DNA of 41,596 nt from Roseburia sp. (GTDB taxonomy: Bacteria; Bacillota; Clostridia; Lachnospirales; Lachnospiraceae): positions 1-41,596 of the forward strand of contig DMYD01000038.1 in the NCBI GenBank assembly GCA_003483745.1, given 5' to 3'. Under the pieces are notes generated by a model. It ran no database searches. It saw only the letters and a list, made by a program, of their open reading frames with translations, and was not told the origin of the DNA. Position numbers and translations under genes: made by a program. This document shows positions 23,455 through 31,189 of this stretch, in pieces (position 1 is the first letter of the stretch; every line of letters begins with the position of its first letter).

Positions 23455-25392
23455 CTAAATATCTAAATTCTGCACATACTTCGCATTTTCCTCAATGAAC
23501 TCACGTCTCGGTTCTACCTTATCACCCATCAAGGTCGTAAATGTCACATCGATTTCCGAGGAATTTTCCTCATCGATCATAACACGTTTTAAAATACGTT
23601 TTTCCGGATCCATAGTCGTCTCCCAAAGCTGCTCGGCATCCATCTCTCCAAGTCCTTTGTATCGCTGGATCTTGTTATTTCCGTCACGTCCGATCTCAAC
23701 TAAAATATTATTTAATTCCGTATCATCATACGCATACCAGATATTTTTATTTTTTTCGATTTTGTAAAGTGGCGGCGTTGCAAGATATACATGTCCCTGC
23801 TTGATAAGCTCCGGCATAAAACGGTATAAAAATGTCAGCATCAGTGTCGCAATATGTGCACCGTCGACATCGGCATCTGTCATAATAATGATCTTGTCAT
23901 AGCGCAGCTTGGAAATATCAAAATCTTCATGGATTCCAGTACCAAATGCAGTGATCATCGCTTTGATCTCGGCATTGCCATAAATCTTATCCAGTCTCGC
24001 TTTTTCCACGTTCAGGATTTTACCACGCAGCGGAAGGATTGCCTGGGTTGCACGGCTTCTTGCCGTCTTTGCAGAACCACCCGCGGAATCTCCCTCGACG
24101 ATAAAGATCTCACAGTTTTTCGGATCTTTGTCCGAACAGTCTGCAAGTTTTCCAGGTAAGGAAGTGCCCTCTAAAGCTGTTTTTCTTCTGGTCAGGTCAC
24201 GCGCTTTTCTCGCTGCCTCTCTCGCGCGCTGCGCAAGCAGAGATTTTTCACAGATACTCTTTGCAACTGCAGGATTCTGCTCTAAGAAATATGTGAGCTG
24301 CTCACTTACCACAGAATCGACAGCTCCACGCGCCTCGCTGTTTCCGAGTTTCTGTTTTGTCTGTCCCTCAAACTGCGGCTCCTCGATCTTGATACTGATG
24401 ATTGCCGTCAGACCTTCACGAATATCGTCACCTGTCAGTGCTGGTTCCGAATCTTTTAAAATTTTATTAGCTCTCGCATAAGAGTTAAATGTTTTTGTCA
24501 GTGCATTACGGAATCCGGCAAGGTGCGTACCACCTTCCGGTGTAATGATATTATTTACAAAACTGTATGTTGCATCGTTGTAAGAGTCATTGTGCTGCAT
24601 GGCAACTTCGACATACACACCATCCCTGGTTCCCTCACAGTAAATGACATCCGGATACAATGCTTCTTTGCTGCGGTTTAAATATGTGACAAATTCCTTG
24701 ATACCACCGGCATAGTGAAACTCATGACAATGATGGGATTCCTCCCTGGTATCGGTAAGTACGATACGAAGTCCCTTTGTCAAAAATGCAGTCTCGCGGA
24801 GACGCTGTTTTAAAGTATCGTAATCATAAACAGTCTCCTCAAAAATCTCAGGATCCGGATGGAACGTAACTTTTGTGCCGTGTTTTTCCGGATCACAGGT
24901 TCCAATTACTTTGACCGGTTCATCCGGTTTTCCGATATGATAACTCTGGAAATAAACCTGTCCCTCTTTGTATACTTCAACACAAAGTTTGGTGGAAAGT
25001 GCATTTACAACGGATGCACCTACTCCGTGCAGACCACCGGATACTTTATATCCACCACCGCCAAATTTTCCACCGGCATGAAGAACTGTATATACAACCT
25101 CAAGTGCTGACTTTCCAGCTTTATGATTCATTCCGACCGGGATACCACGTCCGTCATCTTCAACTGTAATGGAGTTATCCGGGTTGATGGTAACTTCTAT
25201 GTTTTTACAATATCCGGCAAGTGCCTCATCCACGGCATTGTCTACAATCTCATAGACCAAATGATGAAGTCCTCTCGCTGATGTACTGCCGATATACATA
25301 CCTGGTCTTTTACGAACTGCTTCAAGTCCTTCCAGAATCTGGATCTGGTCAGCTCCGTATTCATTTGGATTTTCAATTTTCTCTGTTGCCAT
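23455..25392 (-). CDS. gyrB: DNA gyrase subunit B
   Basis: This 645-residue ATPase subunit of gyrase has a GHKL ATP-binding domain (EIVDNAVDEA, DDGRGIPVG, GGLHGVGASVVNALS), a transducer domain and a TOPRIM domain with EGDSAGGSA, PLRGKILNVEKA and the metal-binding MTDADVDGAHI. The C-terminal KGLGEMDAEQLWETTMDP ends the family signature. The length is typical of Gram-positive GyrB, without the proteobacterial insert. It starts 4 bases after the recF stop, indicating cotranscription. It acts with GyrA to supercoil DNA ahead of forks leaving the nearby origin. Confidence 0.98.
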   Translation of the reverse strand: MATEKIENPNEYGADQIQILEGLEAVRKRPGMYIGSTSARGLHHLVYEIVDNAVDEALAGYCKNIEVTINPDNSITVEDDGRGIPVGMNHKAGKSALEVVYTVLHAGGKFGGGGYKVSGGLHGVGASVVNALSTKLCVEVYKEGQVYFQSYHIGKPDEPVKVIGTCDPEKHGTKVTFHPDPEIFEETVYDYDTLKQRLRETAFLTKGLRIVLTDTREESHHCHEFHYAGGIKEFVTYLNRSKEALYPDVIYCEGTRDGVYVEVAMQHNDSYNDATYSFVNNIITPEGGTHLAGFRNALTKTFNSYARANKILKDSEPALTGDDIREGLTAIISIKIEEPQFEGQTKQKLGNSEARGAVDSVVSEQLTYFLEQNPAVAKSICEKSLLAQRAREAARKARDLTRRKTALEGTSLPGKLADCSDKDPKNCEIFIVEGDSAGGSAKTARSRATQAILPLRGKILNVEKARLDKIYGNAEIKAMITAFGTGIHEDFDISKLRYDKIIIMTDADVDGAHIATLMLTFLYRFMPELIKQGHVYLATPPLYKIEKNKNIWYAYDDTELNNILVEIGRDGNNKIQRYKGLGEMDAEQLWETTMDPEKRILKRVMIDEENSSEIDVTFTTLMGDKVEPRREFIEENAKYVQNLDI

Positions 25393-25396
25393 TCTG

Positions 25397-26503
25397 CTAA
25401 CCTTGCCTTTCTATAACCTGACCTTTTTCAAATACCTGACCACTTATCACTTCAAAAACTTTATTGATCTCGAAGCGGTTACGGATAAACTCATCCAAAC
25501 CGGTACAGGTAATAATTGTCTGGGTGTCACATATACTGTTTAACAAATAATTCTGACGATTACTATCTAACTCGGATAAGACATCATCCAGTAAAAGTAC
25601 CGGAGTATCATGGATTGATTTTCTTACCAGCTCTATCTCGGATAATTTTAAAGAGAGTGCAGATGTCCTCTGCTGTCCCTGTGAACCAAATTTACGGATA
25701 TCAACGCCCCCAATGGAAAAAAGCAGATCGTCACGATGTGGCCCTACCGATGTCTGACACATTTTGAGGTCACGCGGTTTCACCCGTTCTAACTCCTGTT
25801 CCAACATCCCCAAAGAAACACTCGGCTCATAAGAAAGAAAAAGTTCTTCCTTCCCACCGGATATCCGATAGTGTATTTCATGAACAATCTCATTCAGTTC
25901 TTTTACAAACTGTTCTCTCCGTCTGATAATTTTTTTTCCGGTAGCCGCCAGCTGCATGTCCCATACCGGAAGTGTATCCGATAATTCCGGACGGTAAACC
26001 ATATCTTTTAACAGTTTATTGCGCTGATTTAAGATTTTATTGTAGTTTGACAGATCAGACAGATAAATCTTATCCAGCTGACACAATTCTGCATCCAGAA
26101 AATGCCTGCGCTCCGATGGACCGTTCTTGATGATATTCAGATCTTCCGGCGAAAAAAATACAATGTTTAAAATGCCAAAAAGTTCACTTGCCTTTTTCAT
26201 TGGTATCTTATTTACGGCAATTCCCTTGGAACGGTTATGTTTTAAATGCATATCAATCTGGTATTGTTTGCCTTTTTTTAAAACCATGGTACGAAGATGT
26301 GCTTCATTTGTTCCAAACCGGATCATGTCTTTATCCTTGCTTCCTTTGTGAGACTTTGTGGTTCCACTCAAGTAAGCAGCTTCTAAGATATTGGTCTTTC
26401 CCTGTGCATTGTCACCAAATAAAATATTCGTTCCCTCATCAAACGAAATCTGAAGATTTTCGTAATTGCGGAAATTGTTCAATTCAATGGATTGAATGAT
26501 CAT
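25397..26503 (-). CDS. recF: DNA replication and repair protein RecF
   Basis: This 368-residue SMC-like ATPase has Walker A GDNAQGKTN at about 34-42, the ABC-type signature region KFGSQGQQRTSALSLKL and Walker B PVLLLDDVLSELD. It loads RecA at gapped DNA together with RecO and RecR in the cytoplasm. Its ATG overlaps the stop of the small S4-domain gene by 4 bases, and gyrB follows after 4 bases. This is the classical dnaA-dnaN-yaaA-recF-gyrB-gyrA order of Firmicutes. Confidence 0.97.
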   Translation of the reverse strand: MIIQSIELNNFRNYENLQISFDEGTNILFGDNAQGKTNILEAAYLSGTTKSHKGSKDKDMIRFGTNEAHLRTMVLKKGKQYQIDMHLKHNRSKGIAVNKIPMKKASELFGILNIVFFSPEDLNIIKNGPSERRHFLDAELCQLDKIYLSDLSNYNKILNQRNKLLKDMVYRPELSDTLPVWDMQLAATGKKIIRRREQFVKELNEIVHEIHYRISGGKEELFLSYEPSVSLGMLEQELERVKPRDLKMCQTSVGPHRDDLLFSIGGVDIRKFGSQGQQRTSALSLKLSEIELVRKSIHDTPVLLLDDVLSELDSNRQNYLLNSICDTQTIITCTGLDEFIRNRFEINKVFEVISGQVFEKGQVIERQG

Positions 26504-26715
26504 TTTGAGACTTTCACCGTTTCTCCGTTGTAGGAAATTACATCACCAGCATGGATTTTTTTTCCTCGCTGGAGTTCTGTTTCACCATTCACTTTTACTA
26601 AACCATCCTGAATGACAAACTTTGCGTCAACCCCGGATTCTACAAGACCCGCTTTTTTCAAAGCCTGTCCAAGTTTTATAAATTCATCTGATTCTCTGAT
26701 CTGAATCTCTATCAT
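26500..26715 (-). CDS. yaaA: S4-domain RNA-binding protein YaaA
   Basis: This 71-residue protein consists essentially of one S4 RNA-binding domain (FIKLGQALKKAGLVESG, then VKVNGETELQRGKKI and GDVISYNGETVKV). I start it at ATG 26715, preceded by AAAGGA; an in-frame extension of 16 codons upstream lacks a ribosome site. The gene is conserved between dnaN and recF in Firmicutes. In Bacillus subtilis the same gene is called yaaA (also rlbA) and is associated with ribosome biogenesis. It overlaps recF by 4 bases. Confidence 0.93.
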   Translation of the reverse strand: MIEIQIRESDEFIKLGQALKKAGLVESGVDAKFVIQDGLVKVNGETELQRGKKIHAGDVISYNGETVKVSK

Positions 26716-26776
26716 GGAATTCCTTTCTATCGCCTTTGGGGCAATATCAATTACGGATATCAAATTTTAAAAATAA

Positions 26777-27889
26777 TTAGTTTGCTGCTGCATTAAAATT
26801 AACCGGAAGAATGAGATAAATAAATGTTCCCTCATCATCCTTGATAAAACATGGTGCTTTCGGGTTCACCATATAGAGTATCACTTCTTCTTCGTCAATT
26901 ACTCTTAACGCATCTATGAAAAACTTCGGGTTAAATCCAATTAAAATATCTTTTCCTTCTTTGGCGATGTCGATATCTTCATTCATGGAACCAATAAAGG
27001 AATTGATTTTTAACTCCATGGTACCATCAGTGATATTCATGATGATTGGTTTTTTATCTCCCTCTTTGACAAGAAGTGTTGCACGGTCAATACAGTCTAA
27101 CAGTTCACGCTTGTTAATTTTGACTTTTGTCTCATAGTCAGAAGATAACATCTGTTCAATCTTGAAATATTCACCCTCAATCAGACGGGAAACAACTGTC
27201 GTATTTTCAAATTCAAATACAATATGATTGTCTGTCAGGAAAATAGATACTTCATCTTCTGCACTGCCGGGAAGTATTTTGCTGACTTCCTGAAGTGTTT
27301 TTCCGGGAACAACTACTTTTTTGTGAGAGTAATTGTTTTTCAATTCAATGTTGCGAATGGAAATACGATGACCGTCAAGAGAGACAACTTTCAGATCATT
27401 TTCTTCGATCTCAAATAATTCACCGGTCATTAATTTGTTGTTGTCATTGTCAGCGATGGAAAAAATTGTCTGACGTATGACTTCTTTTAAGGTAAACTGG
27501 GACATAACGATCGGTTCGTTGCGTTCAATGTAAGGAATATAAGAAAAATCATCACCAGATTTACCAACAATATTAAATTTTGCCTTTTCACATGTAATTG
27601 TCGTTTTAAAAGAAGCATCTGTTTCAATGGTAACGTCACTGTCTGGAAGTTTACGGACAATTTCAGAAAAGATTTTTGCGTCCAGTGCTATCACTCCACG
27701 TTCTGTAATCTCGCCTTCGATTTTTGTTTCAATACCAAGTTCCATATCATTTGCCGTTAATTTAATTTCATTTGCAGATGCGTCAATTAAAATACATTCT
27801 AAGATTGCCATGGTAGTTCTGGTTGGAACTGCTTTCGATACAATATTGACACCATGTAACAGATTAGATTTAGAACAAATTAATTTCAT
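26777..27889 (-). CDS. dnaN: DNA polymerase III beta subunit (sliding clamp)
   Basis: This 370-residue protein starts at ATG 27889 (MKLICSKSNLLHGVNIVSKAV), after AGGAG; the upstream in-frame extension is not supported. It has three clamp domains, and the first begins with the usual LLHGVNIVSKAVPTRTTMAIL. The C-terminus FIYLILPVNF contains the (L/Y)LILPVR-like clamp ending, here with N for R. It encircles DNA as a dimer and tethers polymerase III and repair proteins. The 337-base gap to dnaA gives room for its own promoter. Confidence 0.97.
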   Translation of the reverse strand: MKLICSKSNLLHGVNIVSKAVPTRTTMAILECILIDASANEIKLTANDMELGIETKIEGEITERGVIALDAKIFSEIVRKLPDSDVTIETDASFKTTITCEKAKFNIVGKSGDDFSYIPYIERNEPIVMSQFTLKEVIRQTIFSIADNDNNKLMTGELFEIEENDLKVVSLDGHRISIRNIELKNNYSHKKVVVPGKTLQEVSKILPGSAEDEVSIFLTDNHIVFEFENTTVVSRLIEGEYFKIEQMLSSDYETKVKINKRELLDCIDRATLLVKEGDKKPIIMNITDGTMELKINSFIGSMNEDIDIAKEGKDILIGFNPKFFIDALRVIDEEEVILYMVNPKAPCFIKDDEGTFIYLILPVNFNAAAN

Positions 27890-28226
27890 GTTGTAGATAA
27901 CTCCTTCCTGGTGAAACGTAGTGGCTCGCCAAAACGTGTTCATAAAAAAATAAATAGAAATCCGCCGTAGTCGTCTTAGAGGCTGTTAATAAGTTGATAA
28001 CCGCAGAAAGCCTTAAATTTCAAGGTGTTCAAAAAAATTTGAGGTGGTATAACTCTGTGAAAACCATGCGGAAATTATCTTGAAATGATGTGAATTGAGG
28101 ATGAAGCTCATAAATGCCTTAAACAGGTTTTAAACATGAAAATGAGACTTGTCCATACGGAATTCACGTTAATTTAACAAGATATCAACAATTTTTAGTG
28201 TATAACTTCGAAAAACCTTGATAACT
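27890..28226. other. dnaA-dnaN intergenic region, no gene
   Basis: This is 337 bases of AT-rich DNA without an ORF or terminator-like hairpin. In Bacillus the corresponding gap holds the unwinding half of a bipartite origin. Here I see only degenerate DnaA-box-like words (for example TTATCAACT on the minus strand near 27992-28000) and no perfect TTATCCACA, so the evidence for an origin part is poor. Confidence 0.5.
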
Positions 28227-29585
28227 TTAGTTAGGATTGATTTTTTTCTTGATAGTTTCTATTAAATTGCGTGTATTTTCGTTTGAGTCATATTCATCGG
28301 CAATTTTTTTGATACCATGAATAATGGTGGAATGATCTCTTCCCCCAAGCAGCTGTCCGATCGAGTCAAGTGGAATGTCCGTCATATTTTTACAGAGGTA
28401 CATTGCAATCTGTCTTGGTCTTGCAATCTCATTACTTCTGTTTTTGGAAATCATCTGATCCAGCGAGATATTGAAATGTTCGGTGACAACTTCAATTACA
28501 AGCTGCGGTGTAATTTCTCTTGGCTTGTCCGGTGTAATAATATTCTGAAGTTCTTTCATGGCAATTTCCATCGTGATGTCTGTTTTTTCAAGATTGGAAT
28601 AAGCCAGAAGTTTGTTTAAAGCGCCTTCAAGTTCACGAATGTTGGATTTGATGTTGGTAGCAATATAATTAAGAATCTCATCGCTGAGTTTCATGTCATC
28701 CGCCTCGACTTTTCTTCGCAGAATCGCCATTCGAGTTTCATAATCAGGTGTTCCGATATCAGCAATAAGACCCCATTCGAAACGTGAACGAATCCGGTCT
28801 TCTAAGGTTTCCATATCTTTTGGCGGCTTATCAGATGTTAAAATAATCTGTTTGCCGGCAGAATGGAGTGCGTTAAATGTATGGAAAAACTCTTCCTGTG
28901 TACTTTCTTTGCCAATGATAAACTGAACGTCATCGACCATTAATACGTCGATCGTACGATATTTTTCACGCAATTTGTTCATTGCGGAGGCGTTACCACT
29001 TCGGATTGATTCGATTACTTCGTTGGTAAATTCTTCGGAAGTAACGTAAAGTACTTTTGCATTTGGGTTTCTTTCTAATATAAAGTGACCGATGGAATGC
29101 ATAAGGTGAGTCTTTCCGAGTCCGGGACCTCCATAAATATAGAGAGGATTGTAAGCTTCTCCCGGAGATTCCGCGACAGCAAGTGATGCTGACTGTGCAA
29201 AACGGTTGTTGCTGCCGACGACGAAAGTGTCGAATGTATAGTTCGGATTCAGATTTGATCTGTCCGCTTTTTCGGAAAGTGCATTTTTTTTCGGTACGCC
29301 ATTATTGCCGGTACGGATATTTTTCGTCTGTTCCGGCAGGATGAACTGGATTTCATATTCTGTTCCTGTAAGTTCTGCGATCGTTACCTTTAAAGGAAGA
29401 TAATATTTTTTTGAGATATAACTTAAGGTCATTTGTTCCGATGGAACCAGTATATATAATGTATTACCCTCAACACCGTAAACTTCGAGAGGGCGGATCC
29501 AGGTATCAAAAGAAATATCACTGATGTCATGCTCATGTTTAACGGTTGAGAGAATCTCGTCCCATTTTTCTAAAATTTTGTCCAT
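28227..29585 (-). CDS. dnaA: Chromosomal replication initiator protein DnaA
   Basis: This 452-residue protein starts at ATG 29585 (MDKILEKWDEIL); the ATG four codons upstream lies inside the ribosome site AUGAGGAUU. Domain I (1-85) and a short linker lead to the AAA+ domain with Walker A GGPGLGKTHL and Walker B VLMVDDVQFI. Domain IV carries the DnaA-box-binding signature GGRDHSTIIHGIKKI. It opens oriC by binding the DnaA boxes at 29.9-30.1 kb immediately upstream. It is the first gene of the minus-strand origin operon; the leader contains a hairpin cassette. Confidence 0.98.
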   Translation of the reverse strand: MDKILEKWDEILSTVKHEHDISDISFDTWIRPLEVYGVEGNTLYILVPSEQMTLSYISKKYYLPLKVTIAELTGTEYEIQFILPEQTKNIRTGNNGVPKKNALSEKADRSNLNPNYTFDTFVVGSNNRFAQSASLAVAESPGEAYNPLYIYGGPGLGKTHLMHSIGHFILERNPNAKVLYVTSEEFTNEVIESIRSGNASAMNKLREKYRTIDVLMVDDVQFIIGKESTQEEFFHTFNALHSAGKQIILTSDKPPKDMETLEDRIRSRFEWGLIADIGTPDYETRMAILRRKVEADDMKLSDEILNYIATNIKSNIRELEGALNKLLAYSNLEKTDITMEIAMKELQNIITPDKPREITPQLVIEVVTEHFNISLDQMISKNRSNEIARPRQIAMYLCKNMTDIPLDSIGQLLGGRDHSTIIHGIKKIADEYDSNENTRNLIETIKKKINPN

Positions 29586-29600
29586 TTTAATCCTCATTTT

Positions 29601-29670
29601 TGCGCTTTATTTTGCGCATGACAAATTTGAGCTTACGCCCAAATCTGCGCGTGAAATATTTTTCACACGA
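29601..29670 (-). repeat. Three-hairpin cassette in the dnaA leader
   Basis: In the sense direction the modules are GTGTGAAA...TTTCACGC (29646-29667), AGATTTGGGC/GCTCAAATTTGT with a central GTAA turn (29620-29645) and TGCGCA...GCGCA (29601-29618). Then come AAAATGAGG and the start codon. Order, words and orientation match the panB leader cassette. No flanking duplication of the ribosome site is evident here. Confidence 0.65.
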
Positions 29671-29701
29671 ACGCTCCTAATAAAAAATCCTACATAGTTC
29701 T

Positions 29702-29730
29702 ATCCTACACTATTTTTTGGCTTTTATCAA
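29702..29730 (-). promoter_or_regulatory. Candidate dnaA promoter
   Basis: On the minus strand a -35 TTGATA (29725-29730) and a -10 TAGGAT (29702-29707) are 17 bases apart, about 115 bases before the dnaA start. TGTAGGAT occurs at 29702-29709 and again at 29687-29694, so a second -10-like word lies 15 bases downstream. Confidence 0.6.
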
Positions 29731-29763
29731 TGAAAAGTTTGTGCAGGGTATTTTAAATTAGGG

Positions 29764-30107
29764 TGAATGAAAAAAAATCCCGATTTGGGCAAAATAGAGA
29801 GTCTAAATAATAAGATTTTGTATGAATGAAAAAAATAATGTGTGAATAAGTCGAAAAAAGTTATAGACCGCTAAATATAAGGGACTATCCTGTTTATAAA
29901 CAGATTATCCGTGGATTATCCATAAAATATCCACAAGTTATCCACAAATTGGGGATAACTTTACGAAACCGCTAAAATTCGGCATTCTTCAACCCACATT
30001 TTTTAACATTTGGATAGGATAACTGTGGAAAAGCAAATAACAAGATATAGAATGATTGAGTTTCTTCCTTATATATATAGTGGTCAACATTTTCCACAAA
30101 TGGATAA
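29764..30107. other. oriC: Replication origin oriC (DnaA-box cluster and AT-rich flank)
   Basis: A perfect DnaA box TTATCCACA is at 29938-29946. One-mismatch boxes are at 29916-29924 (TTATCCATA), 29927-29935 (ATATCCACA), 29950-29958 (minus, TTATCCCCA), 30024-30032 (minus, TTTTCCACA) and 30090-30098 (plus, TTTTCCACA). Weaker two-mismatch boxes lie at 29905 and 30099. The AT-rich stretch 29764-29866 on the dnaA side, with two TGAATGAAAAAAA repeats, is a candidate unwinding element. Gene strands diverge here, and dnaA and rpmH flank it, as expected for oriC. Confidence 0.93.
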
Positions 30108-30155
30108 ATGTTGAAATGTAGATAATTAAAATGAGGTCAAACAGAATTTTAGTGC

Positions 30156-30183
30156 TTGACTTGAAACATTTTTCTGCTATAAT
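30156..30183 (+). promoter_or_regulatory. rpmH promoter
   Basis: The -35 TTGACT (30156-30161) and the perfect -10 TATAAT (30178-30183) have 16-base spacing. The ~100-base leader contains a stem CATCATCAT/ATGATGATG (30236-30259) before the ribosome site GAGGAGGTGG. This promoter should drive the rpmH-rnpA-yidD-yidC-jag group. Confidence 0.9.
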
Positions 30184-30287
30184 TGAAAATGATGTTTTTT
30201 AACTGAGAATATGCGTCTTAGGACGTTTTCTATCGCATCATCATTTCAGGATGATGATGAATGCCAGGCAGAGGAGGTGGATATAAC

Positions 30288-30422
30288 ATGAAGATGACAT
30301 TTCAGCCGAAGAAAAGACAGAGATCAAAAGTTCATGGCTTCAGAAGCAGAATGAGCACAGCAGGCGGAAGAAAAGTATTGGCTGCTAGAAGATTAAAAGG
30401 AAGAAAGAAATTATCAGCATAG
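30288..30422 (+). CDS. rpmH: 50S ribosomal protein L34
   Basis: This 44-residue protein is highly basic and has the full L34 pattern MKMTFQPKKRQRSKVHGFRS followed by RMSTAGGRKVLAARRLKGRK and KLSA. L34 is a component of the large ribosomal subunit. A very strong ribosome site (GAGGAGGTGG) lies 8 bases upstream. It is the first gene rightward from oriC, in its standard position before rnpA. Confidence 0.98.
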   Translation: MKMTFQPKKRQRSKVHGFRSRMSTAGGRKVLAARRLKGRKKLSA

Positions 30423-30443
30423 GCCACATTTTTGTGGTCTTTT
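30422..30443 (+). terminator. Weak terminator or attenuator after rpmH
   Basis: The stem GGCCACA/TGTGGTC begins at the stop codon of rpmH and is followed by TTTTC. It is short, so it probably only reduces read-through into rnpA. A second hairpin (AGGTGGTGCA/TGTACCACCT, 30473-30495) without a T-run lies further along the rnpA leader. Confidence 0.6.
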
Positions 30444-30597
30444 CTTTCCTTAAGAAGAATGGATGAATAATGAGGTGGTGCAGTTTGTACCACCTATTTG
30501 TTCATTCAAAGATATTTTGAAATTGAAGTAAGCAGACCTTCAAACAGATAGAAGGTAGTTGATGCCTTAGGTAAATCATCAGAAAGGGCATACTAGG

Positions 30598-30936
30598 ATG
30601 AAGTTTTCGGAATCATTAAAAAAGAACAGTGATTTCCAGAAAGTGTACAGGCAGGGAAAGTCTTATGCGAACCGTTATCTGGTCATGTATGTTCTGGAAA
30701 ATCATACAGAAGGAAATCGTCTTGGCATATCCGTCAGTAAAAAAGTAGGAAATAGTGTTATCAGACATCATTTGACCCGGCTGATCCGGGAGAGTTACAG
30801 GCTACATGAGGACATGTTCAATAATGGTTTGGACATTGTAGTCATCGCAAGAAGCACGGCACGTGATATAAGTTATCATGAAACCGAGAGTGCACTGTTG
30901 CATCTTGGAGGTCTTCACAAAGTAATCAATCGTTAA
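30598..30936 (+). CDS. rnpA: Ribonuclease P protein component
   Basis: This 112-residue basic protein binds the RNase P RNA and helps cleave 5' leaders from pre-tRNA. It shows the N-terminal SLKKNSDFQKVYRQGKSYAN segment and the central helix GISVSKKVGNSVIRHHLTRL. The usual RNRxKR motif reads RHHLTR, so only parts of that RNA-binding signature are retained. It follows rpmH, as in nearly all bacteria. The ribosome site before the start is modest (AAAGGG). Confidence 0.95.
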   Translation: MKFSESLKKNSDFQKVYRQGKSYANRYLVMYVLENHTEGNRLGISVSKKVGNSVIRHHLTRLIRESYRLHEDMFNNGLDIVVIARSTARDISYHETESALLHLGGLHKVINR

Positions 30937-30964
30937 TTTCAGAAAAAAAGAAGATGGAATCATT

Positions 30965-31174
30965 TTGAAAAAAATATTAATTGCTTTAATTAAGTTTTAT
31001 AGAAAGTATCTTTCTCCAATGAAAACGACCAAGTGTCCATATTGTCCGACCTGTTCTTTATATGGGTTAGAGGCAGTTGAAAAGTACGGAGCTCTAAAAG
31101 GGGGAGCACTTGCTTTATGGAGAATCTTAAGATGTAATCCTTTTTCAAAAGGTGGATATGATCCAGTTCCATAG
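30965..31174 (+). CDS. yidD: Membrane protein insertion efficiency factor YidD
   Basis: This 69-residue protein starts with TTG at 30965. The family pattern is clear: IKFYRKYLSP, then CPYCPTCSLYGLEAVEKYG and LWRILRCNPFSKGGYDPVP, with three conserved cysteine regions. It sits at the inner membrane face and assists YidC-dependent insertion. Its place between rnpA and yidC is standard. There is no ATG alternative before the conserved region, so the TTG start is likely. Confidence 0.94.
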   Translation: MKKILIALIKFYRKYLSPMKTTKCPYCPTCSLYGLEAVEKYGALKGGALALWRILRCNPFSKGGYDPVP

Positions 31175-31189
31175 TGGAGGTATTTACAA

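Noticed and set aside
27890..28226. Second half of a bipartite origin between dnaA and dnaN
   Set aside because: No good DnaA box is present; only degenerate matches were found.
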